Below, one piece after another: positions 40,615-48,211 of a stretch of DNA of 64,000 nucleotides (its first letter is position 1; each line of letters begins with the position of its first letter). The position numbers and the translations under genes are program-made. Under the pieces are notes generated by a model. That model saw only the letters and a program-made list of their open reading frames with translations. It was not told the DNA's origin and ran no database searches. This DNA is from Promicromonospora iranensis (GTDB lineage: Bacteria; Actinomycetota; Actinomycetes; Actinomycetales; Cellulomonadaceae): the NCBI RefSeq assembly GCF_028994775.1, contig NZ_JAJQMN010000006.1, positions 1 to 64,000 on the forward strand. The letters run 5' to 3'.

Positions 40615-40694
40615 TTCCTACGCCGGGCGACGTGGGGGCGGCCCGCGTGAGCGTGGCTCGCATCAGGGATATCCCTACGGTTCCGAGGCCACCG

Positions 40695-40724
40695 TTGCCC
40701 GGCGACGGCAGCTGCCGCTACGGT
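40695..40724 (+). promoter_or_regulatory. Promoter candidate for the GH18 gene
   Basis: TTGCCC (40695-40700) and TACGGT (40719-40724) are 18 bases apart, about 70 bases before the start codon. A 12-base dyad AGGGATATCCCT at 40666-40677 lies just upstream and could be an activator site. Confidence 0.45.
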
Positions 40725-40793
40725 CCGAACGCGTCAGCGCATCAGCGCCGTGGGGATGCTCACCGCACCGCAACGAGAACAAGGGAGTCAACG

Positions 40794-41747
40794 ATGTCTC
40801 GCTCGCTCACCCGGATCGGCGCCGCTCTCGCGGCCGGTCTGCTGGCGCTGACGGCGGCAGCCGGCCCGGCCGCCTCCGCACCGGAGCAGGACCCGAAGCA
40901 GGAGCCCGCCTCCGCCTCCCACCGTGTCCTGGCCTTCTACCAGACCATCTACGAGACCGGCTCCGACGGCGTCCGCCGCTACGTCGACCCGAAGCCGCTC
41001 CTCGGCTCGGTCACGGACGTCAACGTCGGCGCCATCCACCTCAACGCCGACGCGTCCCTCACGGTCAACGACATCCCGGCGGACCACCCCGAGCTCGACG
41101 TCATGTGGGACGACCTGGGCGCCATGCAGGACCAGGGCGTGACGGTCAGCGCGTTCCTCGGCGGGGCGGCGCCCGGCACCTACCGGTACCTGCGCGAGGA
41201 CTTCGACCGGTTCTACCCGGTCCTGCGGGACTTCCTGCGCGCCTACGGGCTCGACGGCGTGGACCTCGACATCGAGGAGACGTTCTCGCTGGCGGACACG
41301 ATCCGCCTGGTCGACACGCTGCGCGCCGACTTCGGCCCTGACTTCGTGATCACGCTGACGCCCGTGGCCACCGACATGGCCGGGCGGACGAGCTTCTCGG
41401 GCGGCTTCTCCTACGCCGAGCTCGAGCGCCGGGCCGGCGACCGGATCGACTGGTACAACACCCAGTTCTACTGCGGCTGGGGCGACCTGCGGTCCACCAC
41501 CGTGTACGACCAGATCCTCGCCAACGGGTTCACGCCCGACCGCGTGGTGGCGGGCACCGTCACCAACCCGGCCAACTGCAGCGGGTACGTGGACTGGCCG
41601 ACCTTCGACGCCACGGTCGGTTCCCTGGTCGCGGAGCACCCGGACTTCGGCGGGGTGTTCGGCTGGGAGTACTTCAACTCCGTCGGGTACGCCGGAGGTG
41701 GACGCGAGAGCTGGTTCGCGCACGTGGCGGACGTCGTCGGCTCCTGA
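40794..41747 (+). CDS. Secreted GH18 enzyme, likely endo-beta-N-acetylglucosaminidase
   Basis: A 317-residue exported glycosidase. Signal peptide residues 1-28 (basic start, LLALTAAAGPAASA). The GH18 motif DGVDLDIEE carries the catalytic Glu. The compact barrel without chitin-binding module, and segments such as WYNTQFYCGWGD and the Cys in NPANCSGYVDW, resemble fungal-type endo-N-acetylglucosaminidases more than chitinases. Such enzymes cut the chitobiose core of N-glycans. AAGGGAG precedes the ATG. Proximity to two mannosidase families supports this reading; chitinase activity remains possible. Confidence 0.75.
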   Translation: MSRSLTRIGAALAAGLLALTAAAGPAASAPEQDPKQEPASASHRVLAFYQTIYETGSDGVRRYVDPKPLLGSVTDVNVGAIHLNADASLTVNDIPADHPELDVMWDDLGAMQDQGVTVSAFLGGAAPGTYRYLREDFDRFYPVLRDFLRAYGLDGVDLDIEETFSLADTIRLVDTLRADFGPDFVITLTPVATDMAGRTSFSGGFSYAELERRAGDRIDWYNTQFYCGWGDLRSTTVYDQILANGFTPDRVVAGTVTNPANCSGYVDWPTFDATVGSLVAEHPDFGGVFGWEYFNSVGYAGGGRESWFAHVADVVGS

Positions 41748-41767
41748 GGGCCAGGTCCGGGTGGTCG

Positions 41768-42274
41768 TCAGGCGCGGACGACCCTGGCTCCCCCGGCCCG
41801 GTCGTACGGGGTGCGGCCCCCGCCGGCGAACAGCGTGATCACGTACACGATCGGGAGCACGTACGCCGCAGCCGTGAGGACCGCGAGGCCGGGGCCGATC
41901 TCAGGCGCCCCGACGAGGCCGATCGCCGCCGCATGGCCGATCGTCCAGGGCACGGCGATCTTGAGCGCGTTCCGGGTCAGGGCGGCGGTGAACGAGAGCC
42001 GCTCGCCGTCCCTGGCCCCCACCACTCTGAGCCTGAGCATGCGCTTGCCGACCGTCGCCTGACCGGCACCCGACTCCAGGACGGCGAGGAAGACCGTCAG
42101 GGGCACCGCCGTGACGAGCGCGGCGACGACGTTCGTCGCCGTCGCGGACCACTGCCCCGTCACGCCGGAGAGGTACAGCGGGATCCCGACCGCCGCGAGC
42201 AGCCCGAGCCACACGAGGAAGCAGAGCCAGTCGACGAGCCAAGCGGCGATGCGTCGCCACGCGTCCGGGTTCAC
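41768..42274 (-). CDS. RDD-family membrane protein
   Basis: A 168-residue protein with four or so transmembrane segments. The name-giving pattern is the Arg/Asp start WRRIAAWLVDWLCF, and TVGKRMLRLRVVGARDG is also typical. Function of the family is poorly known. GTG at 42274 has TACCGT exactly six bases before it, so a leaderless mRNA is likely. It is convergent with the GH18 gene. Confidence 0.8.
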   Translation of the reverse strand: MNPDAWRRIAAWLVDWLCFLVWLGLLAAVGIPLYLSGVTGQWSATATNVVAALVTAVPLTVFLAVLESGAGQATVGKRMLRLRVVGARDGERLSFTAALTRNALKIAVPWTIGHAAAIGLVGAPEIGPGLAVLTAAAYVLPIVYVITLFAGGGRTPYDRAGGARVVRA

Positions 42275-42395
42275 CGGGCTGACGGTACTCCGTGGGTCAC
42301 AACGGTCTCTCGACGCAGACGCCCGATCGCGCCGGGTTGGGCGGGCAGGGGTCGGTCCAGCGCCAGCCCTCGCGCTCGTACAGGCGAGGCGACCA

Positions 42396-42432
42396 TGTTG
42401 CCGAGAGTGGACGATGTCTACTCTCGGCAACA
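42396..42432 (-). repeat. Palindrome downstream of the GH92 gene
   Basis: 13-base perfect arms TGTTGCCGAGAGT and ACTCTCGGCAACA around an 11-base loop, 36 bases after the GH92 stop. It probably ends transcription of the mannoside operon. The remainder of 42275-42395 holds nothing I recognise. Confidence 0.7.
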
Positions 42433-42468
42433 CAGTCCCCGGACCAACCCTGTCCGAGCGGTTCGGGC

Positions 42469-45400
42469 TCAGTCGACGAGCAGCTCCACCTGAGCCAGCA
42501 CCCCGCCGTCGCGGAGCTCCAGCCGGAGGCCGGTCAGCGCCACAGGCTCTGTCAGCACGAACGGTCGCAGCTGGCCCGGCCAGCGCCACTCCTGCCCGGA
42601 CCGCTCGTCCAGCACTCGGCCGTCGTCCGCGACCAGTCGCCACGCGGACGGCGGCCTTCCGCCCGCTCCGGCAGGTCGGGCAGCTCCCTCCGCCCGGGCC
42701 GACGACGTCAGCGTGTAGGCGCGGAGCACGACACCCTCCGGCATCTCTCCGGACGGCCGCCACTCGAGCGTCCCCGCCACCTCGACGGCGGTCGTCAGGT
42801 CGCCGTCGGTCAGGCCCGGCACAGAGCCCCCGGTGCCGTGCCAGCCGCCGTCGGCCCGCTGCCACGGCCCGCCCGCGTGGTCGTCCGGCGGCGCAGTCAC
42901 GCCCCAGCGGGTCGGCGTCTCGGAGAGGGCGAACCGCAGGGTCGCTCCCCCGGCCAGCTCGCCGTGCTCCACCGACGGCGACGTGATCGCCCGGGCCGCA
43001 CCGGCGCCGTCGGACACCTCCAGGCCCGCCACGTACCAGCGGTCCGCAGCGCCCGGGGCCTCGACCACCAGGTCGCCGCCTGGCCGGTGCACCACCGCCC
43101 GCTCGAAGAGCGGCGAGCCCACGGCCCAGCGGGCGGAGCCGATCTCCAGCGGGTACAGCCCCAGCGCCGAGAGGATGTACCAGGCGGACATCTCACCGTT
43201 GTCCTCGTCGCCGTGGTAGCCCTGCCCGATCTCGCTGCCGGTCCACAGCCGGGCCAGGATCTCGCGCACCGTCTCCTGCGTGCGGTCCGGGCGCCCGGCG
43301 TACAGCCACACGTACGGGATGTGGTGCGACACCTGGTTGGACTGGCCGAGCTGTCCGAGGCGCACGTCGCGCGCCTCGGCCATCTCATGGATCACGAACC
43401 CGTAGGACCCGGGCTTGTCCGCCCGCTCCGGTGTGGCGAAGAACCGCTCCAGCAGCCGCTCCAGCCCGTCGCGACCGCCGTGCAGGGCAGCCAGGCCCGC
43501 GCCGTCGTGCACCGGGTGGAACAGGAAGTTCCACGCGTCCGACTCGGTGTAGTCGCCGCCCCACACGTCGGGGTCGAACGGCTCGGAGCCGAACGTCCCG
43601 TCCCGGCCGCGTCCGCGGAAGAACCCCGTCCCCGGGTCGAACAGGTGCGCGTACCCGAGGGAGCTCTGCCGCAGATAGGCGGCCTCGTCGCGCAGGGCGC
43701 GCCGGCGGTCGTCGGGAGTGCCCGGCGCGTCCGCGAGCACCTCGGCCATGCGCGCCAGGCCGGCGTCGTTGATGTAGCCCTCGAGGCTCCAGGACACCGA
43801 CTCGTCGACGTCGCGCGGCACCCAGCCGTGGGTGAGCGCGAACTCCTGGCCCTTGCGGCCCACCCCGGACCGGGTGGGCAGGGCCGTCGCGTTACGCAGG
43901 CCCGCGTCGTAGGTGCCGAGCGGGTCGGGCAGGTCGACGCCGCGCAGGTGGAGGTCGGCGAAGGCGACGTCGGACGACGTACCCGTCATCAGGTCCGCGT
44001 AGCCCGGTGACGACCATCGCGCGACCCAGCCGCCCTCGCGGTACTGCTGCACGAACCCGTCGGCGAGCCGGGCGGCGACCTCCGGATAGAGCAGTGCGTA
44101 GGCAGGCCAGCAGGTGCGGTAGGTGTCCCAGAAGCCGTGGTTGACGAACATCTCACCGGGTACCACGGGTGCGCCGTCGAGCACCGGCGAGGCGTGCACG
44201 AGCTGGCCGTCGGTCCCGACCTCGGTGTACGAGGAGGGGTAGAGGTTGAGGCGGTAGAGGTTGGAGTAGAGCGTCACCTGCTGTTCCGGCGACGCGCCCT
44301 CGACGTCGAGCACGCCGAGGCGTTCCTCCCACTGGGCGCGGGCGCGCTCGGCCACGTCGTCGAAGGACCCGCTCACCTCCCGGTCCAGGGCGCGCCAGGC
44401 GAGGTCCTCGCTGATGTACGACGTCGCCACGCGCACCTCTACCGTGCGGTCCGGCTGGTCGCCGGGTGCGGCCGCCGGGTCCAGCGCCACCGTCGCGTAC
44501 GTGGCGTGCGCCCGGCCGTGGGCCCGGCCCGTGCGCAGGACCGGCCGGGAGACCTGGCCCACCACGTACATGCGGCTGCGGCCCACCGACAGCGGGCTGC
44601 CGTGGTCGCTCCAGCCGGTGAGCGTGCCGTCGTCGTGCACGGTGACGGCCACGGGCGGGCCGGCGGCGCCGGCGTCGCTCACGGCGTCGACGATCAGGTG
44701 GCCCGTGGTGGCCCCGGGCGGGAACGTGAACCGGAGCACGCCACCGTGGTCGGCCGCGGCGACGTCGACTCGCGCACCGCCGTCCAGGTCGACGGTGTAC
44801 CGGTGCGGGCGGGCGGTCTCGTCGTCGTGGGAGAAGCCGACGGCGCGGGCCTCCAGGCCCGCGTCGGGCACGCCGTCCCCGTCCGGCAGGGCCGGGACGA
44901 GATGGAACGCGAGCTGGTTGCGGTCCCCCATCCACGGGCTCGGCTCGTGCGAGATGCCGATGCCCTGCAGGCGCGGCCGGTTGCCGGGCCCGTTGTGCGC
45001 GGCCCAGGAGTAGAGCCAGCTCGCCGAGGACGCGTCGGTCAGCGGCACCCACATGGTGAAGCCGTTCGGCACGGCCGCCGCCGGCACGTTGTTGCCGCGC
45101 GAGTATGCGCCCGAGGAGTGCGTGCCGCGGCGGGTGTCGACGAGGTCGGTGCGGCCGGACACGGTCCGCTCCGGACGTGGCCCGACCGTCACGGCGTCGA
45201 GCCACACCTCGGTGTCCCCGCCGTCCGGCGGCGCGGTCACGACGGCGGCGGCGCGCACGCGGCGGCCGGGCAGCCGCTCGGCCACGTCGTCCAGGTCGAC
45301 GCGGACGACGTTCCAGTGGTCGGGTACCAGGATCCGGGCCTCGCCCTGCCCGACGGCGGTCGCGAGCATGCCGTGCTGGTCGGTGAGCGCGCGGCCGGGC

Positions 45401-45648
45401 TCGGTCTGCGAGAGCCAGGTCCCGTCGTCGAGCAGCAGGTCGACCGCCACGTAGGTCGAGCGGTAGGTGAGCTCCTGGTCGAGCACCGGCAGGAGCGTCC
45501 AGCGCAGCTCGGTGCCTGCCTCGACCGGCACGTCCAGACCGTCGAGCACCACCGTGCGGCCTTCGCCGCTGTGGTCGATCCGTCGTGCGTCCTCGCTGGT
45601 CAGCCCAACACCGGGCAGGCCGGCCGGGACGTGTGCGGGGCCGGTCAT
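42469..45648 (-). CDS. GH92 alpha-mannosidase
   Basis: Calcium-dependent exo-alpha-mannosidase, mostly alpha-1,2 in this family. The 1059-residue protein has a GH92 beta-sandwich (TRRGTHSSGAYSRGNNVPAAAVPNGF) after an N-terminal beta-rich extension. The catalytic helical domain contains NHGFWDTYRTCWPAYALLYP and GDEDNGEMSAWYILSALGLYPL with the acid Glu. No signal peptide is seen, so it should act in the cytoplasm on imported mannosides. Its ATG overlaps the lacI stop (ATGA). Confidence 0.92.
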   Translation of the reverse strand: MTGPAHVPAGLPGVGLTSEDARRIDHSGEGRTVVLDGLDVPVEAGTELRWTLLPVLDQELTYRSTYVAVDLLLDDGTWLSQTEPGRALTDQHGMLATAVGQGEARILVPDHWNVVRVDLDDVAERLPGRRVRAAAVVTAPPDGGDTEVWLDAVTVGPRPERTVSGRTDLVDTRRGTHSSGAYSRGNNVPAAAVPNGFTMWVPLTDASSASWLYSWAAHNGPGNRPRLQGIGISHEPSPWMGDRNQLAFHLVPALPDGDGVPDAGLEARAVGFSHDDETARPHRYTVDLDGGARVDVAAADHGGVLRFTFPPGATTGHLIVDAVSDAGAAGPPVAVTVHDDGTLTGWSDHGSPLSVGRSRMYVVGQVSRPVLRTGRAHGRAHATYATVALDPAAAPGDQPDRTVEVRVATSYISEDLAWRALDREVSGSFDDVAERARAQWEERLGVLDVEGASPEQQVTLYSNLYRLNLYPSSYTEVGTDGQLVHASPVLDGAPVVPGEMFVNHGFWDTYRTCWPAYALLYPEVAARLADGFVQQYREGGWVARWSSPGYADLMTGTSSDVAFADLHLRGVDLPDPLGTYDAGLRNATALPTRSGVGRKGQEFALTHGWVPRDVDESVSWSLEGYINDAGLARMAEVLADAPGTPDDRRRALRDEAAYLRQSSLGYAHLFDPGTGFFRGRGRDGTFGSEPFDPDVWGGDYTESDAWNFLFHPVHDGAGLAALHGGRDGLERLLERFFATPERADKPGSYGFVIHEMAEARDVRLGQLGQSNQVSHHIPYVWLYAGRPDRTQETVREILARLWTGSEIGQGYHGDEDNGEMSAWYILSALGLYPLEIGSARWAVGSPLFERAVVHRPGGDLVVEAPGAADRWYVAGLEVSDGAGAARAITSPSVEHGELAGGATLRFALSETPTRWGVTAPPDDHAGGPWQRADGGWHGTGGSVPGLTDGDLTTAVEVAGTLEWRPSGEMPEGVVLRAYTLTSSARAEGAARPAGAGGRPPSAWRLVADDGRVLDERSGQEWRWPGQLRPFVLTEPVALTGLRLELRDGGVLAQVELLVD

Positions 45649-46691
45649 GCGACCACCTCCGGCACGCGGCCCGTGCTGCCCCGCACCGTCAGCCGCGGTG
45701 GCGGAGCGCCGACGACGTCGGGTACCGCCTGGCCCCGGACCAGCGAGAGCACGGTCTGGCCCACGAGCTCGCCGAGCTCGAAGGTGTCCGTCGTCATGGC
45801 GGTGAGCGGTGGGTGCGCGAGACGCACGAGCGCGGAGTCGTCGAAAGAGGCCACCGAGATGTCCCCGGGGACGCTGAGTCCGGCCTCGGCCAGTACAGTG
45901 ACGCCCGCGAGCGCGGCGACGTCGGAGTCGTAGACGATTGCAGTAGGCCTTTCGTCGTGGGCCAGGAGGGCCCGGGTGGCTGCCGCGGCCTCGTCCTGCG
46001 AGAAGTCCGTCGGCACGGTCGTGATGGTCAGGCCGAGGCGCGCCCCGGTGTCGTGCAGCGCGGCGACCCGGCGCGCGGAGTGGATGGAGGCGGGGATGCC
46101 GCCGACGTGGCCGACGTGCACGTGTCCCAGTGCGGCCAGGTGCTCCGCGAGCACGATCATGGCGGCGTGGTCGTCCGCGAAGACCGCCGGGACGGGGCCC
46201 GGCGTGCCGTCACCGCCCACCAGCACGGCCGGCAGGCCCGCCCGCGCCAGCTCCTCGGGTCGCGGGTCGTCCTGCTTCAGGTCGAGCACCACCACCCCGT
46301 CCGTACGCCGTTCGGCGGCCCAGCGGCGGTACACGTCGAGCTCTGCGGAGACGTCCTCCACGACGAGCAGCTGCAGGGCCACCCGGTCGGCCGACAGCCG
46401 CGCCTGCAGCCCCGAGACGAGCTGGGCGAAGAACGGCTCGACGCCCAGCGTCCGCGCGGGGCGCGCGACGACCAGGCCCACCGTGTCGGCCCGCCGGCCG
46501 CCCAGGGCGCGGGCGGCCACGTTCGGCCGCCACCCGAGCTCCGCCACGGCGGCCAGGATGCGGGTCCTGGTCTGTTCGCTGATCCCCGGGCGGTCGTTCA
46601 GCGCGAAGGACACCGCCGTCGGGGAGACACCCGCCTGCGCGGCGATGTCGGCGATGGTAGGCCTGCGGCCCGGGCGCTCGACGGACGTCAC
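45645..46691 (-). CDS. LacI-family transcriptional regulator
   Basis: A 348-residue sugar-responsive repressor. N-terminal HTH PTIADIAAQAGVSPTAVSFALNDRPGIS, hinge and a periplasmic-binding-protein-like effector domain. GTG 46691 overlaps the stop of the solute-binding gene (GTGA), and its own stop overlaps GH92. It probably controls this operon through the palindrome CTAAAGCGCTTTAG upstream, with a mannoside as inducer (inference). Confidence 0.9.
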   Translation of the reverse strand: MTSVERPGRRPTIADIAAQAGVSPTAVSFALNDRPGISEQTRTRILAAVAELGWRPNVAARALGGRRADTVGLVVARPARTLGVEPFFAQLVSGLQARLSADRVALQLLVVEDVSAELDVYRRWAAERRTDGVVVLDLKQDDPRPEELARAGLPAVLVGGDGTPGPVPAVFADDHAAMIVLAEHLAALGHVHVGHVGGIPASIHSARRVAALHDTGARLGLTITTVPTDFSQDEAAAATRALLAHDERPTAIVYDSDVAALAGVTVLAEAGLSVPGDISVASFDDSALVRLAHPPLTAMTTDTFELGELVGQTVLSLVRGQAVPDVVGAPPPRLTVRGSTGRVPEVVA

Positions 46692-47983
46692 TGGTCGGCA
46701 AGCAGCTTGTTGCACTCTTCGACCGCCGCGTCCAGGGCTTCCTGCGACGTCGTGTCCCCCGCGATCGCCGCCGCGAGCTGCTGGTTGATGATGGTGGTCA
46801 TCGCCTCGCTGACCTCGACCGGCTGCAGCACCCCCGCGGTGGTGAGGCTGGTGAACGCGATCTGCTTGGCCGCGCCCTGCGGGGTTCCGTCGCTCTCGGC
46901 CAGCTCCGGCTTCTCCAGCGACACAGTGGTCGACGGAAAGACGCCGGGCACCTCCGCCGCGAACGCCTCCTGGTTGGCGGCGTTCGTGATGAACTGCGCC
47001 AGCGCCACCGCGGTCGGCAGGTTGGCCGACTGGTTCGACACCGACAGCCCCTGCACGTACAGCGGCGTGGCGCCCATGTACGGCGACGACGTGATCTTGC
47101 CCTCGAGCGACGGGGTGTTCTCGAGCACGGTGTCGATGAAGTTGCCGCCACCGGTCGACCAGGCCACCTTGCCCTCGATGAACAGCTGGCTGTTGCCGAG
47201 GTAGGCGTCGGTGAGCACGTCGTCGGGCATGAGGCCGTCGGCGTACGCGTCGCGGTAGGCGTCGAGCAGCTCGGCGGCCTCTGGCGTGTTGAACGTGAAC
47301 CTCGTGCCGTCCTCGGACAGCACCGGGATGCCCTCTGCCGCGAAGTCGCCGAGGCCCGGCTTGCGGCTCATGAGGTAGCCGCCGGTGACGTCCTTCATCG
47401 TACGTGCCTGCTCGATGAGCTCCGCGAGGGTCGTGGGCGGCGTCGCCGGGTCGAGACCCGCGTCCTCGAACATCTCGGTGTTCCAGTAGTTCAGGTCGGT
47501 GGTCAGGTACCAGGGGTACCCGAACGTGCCCTCGATGCCTGCGTACTCGTAGGCCTCCAGCGCACCGGGGACGTAGGTGTCACCGAGCGCGTCGTCGACG
47601 GTGGTGAGGTCCGTGAGGAGGTCCTCGCGCGCCAGCGAGAACGCGAAGTCGGGCGGCAGGTTCGTGACGTCGGGCAGCTCGCCGGCGGCCGCCTGCGAGA
47701 GCACGTTCTCCGAGTAGCCGTCGCCCGGCTGGTCGAGCCAGGTCACCGAGGTACCGGGGTACGTCGTCTCGAAGTCGGCGATGACTCCCTCGACGTATCC
47801 GGTGAAGTGCGGCTTGAGCGCCCAGGTCTGGAGCGTGACCTCCCCGGTCACGTCGGCCGCCGTGGCGGCGGCGTCCGCGGCGGGTTCGCCCGCGGTGCCG
47901 CCGGCGCCGTCGAGGGTGCAGCCGCCCATCGCGGCCAGCACGGTCAGGGCCGCTCCCGCGGCCCCGATCCTCGTGATCGTCAT
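46688..47983 (-). CDS. ABC-transporter sugar-binding lipoprotein, no permease nearby
   Basis: A 431-residue extracellular solute-binding protein (family 1). The N-terminus MTITRIGAAGAALTVLAAMGGC is a lipoprotein signal with Cys-22 as the lipid anchor. The mature part has the FETTYPGTSVTWLDQPGD and GIEGTFGYPWYLTTDLNYWNTEMFE patterns of oligosaccharide binders. Permease genes normally follow such a gene; here lacI and GH92 follow, and no permease is in the window. GGAAGGA precedes the ATG. Confidence 0.9.
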   Translation of the reverse strand: MTITRIGAAGAALTVLAAMGGCTLDGAGGTAGEPAADAAATAADVTGEVTLQTWALKPHFTGYVEGVIADFETTYPGTSVTWLDQPGDGYSENVLSQAAAGELPDVTNLPPDFAFSLAREDLLTDLTTVDDALGDTYVPGALEAYEYAGIEGTFGYPWYLTTDLNYWNTEMFEDAGLDPATPPTTLAELIEQARTMKDVTGGYLMSRKPGLGDFAAEGIPVLSEDGTRFTFNTPEAAELLDAYRDAYADGLMPDDVLTDAYLGNSQLFIEGKVAWSTGGGNFIDTVLENTPSLEGKITSSPYMGATPLYVQGLSVSNQSANLPTAVALAQFITNAANQEAFAAEVPGVFPSTTVSLEKPELAESDGTPQGAAKQIAFTSLTTAGVLQPVEVSEAMTTIINQQLAAAIAGDTTSQEALDAAVEECNKLLADQ

Positions 47984-48047
47984 GACAGTTCCTTCCAGCA
48001 GATGCCTCGTCGCGTCCTGGGGGACATGCCGTGTGCGTGACGCCCGA

Positions 48048-48061
48048 CTAAAGCGCTTTAG
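48048..48061. promoter_or_regulatory. LacI-type operator
   Basis: CTAAAGCGCTTTAG is a perfect 14-base palindrome with the central CG pair typical of LacI/GalR operators, 64 bases upstream of the solute-binding gene. It is the likely target of the LacI protein encoded in the same operon. Confidence 0.75.
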
Positions 48062-48123
48062 CCGGATCAGCGTCCCGCGCTCCCCACCTGCTGTCAAGGC
48101 AGGTGGCGCGTGGGACCGTCGGA

Positions 48124-48194
48124 GTGGTCGGCAGTCCGTCAGGTGGTCGGCAGCTCGGACTGCCGACCACCTGACGAATTACCGACCACCTGCC
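48124..48194 (-). repeat. Palindrome with alternative pairings downstream of GH38
   Basis: Perfect 17-base arms 48137-48153 and 48160-48176. A second perfect stem is possible between 48124-48138 and 48156-48170, so the pairings exclude each other. A further reversed copy of CCGACCACCTGCC lies at 48182-48194. It lies just 3' of the GH38 gene. Confidence 0.8.
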
Positions 48195-48211
48195 GCCGGC
48201 CCCGGGCCCCG

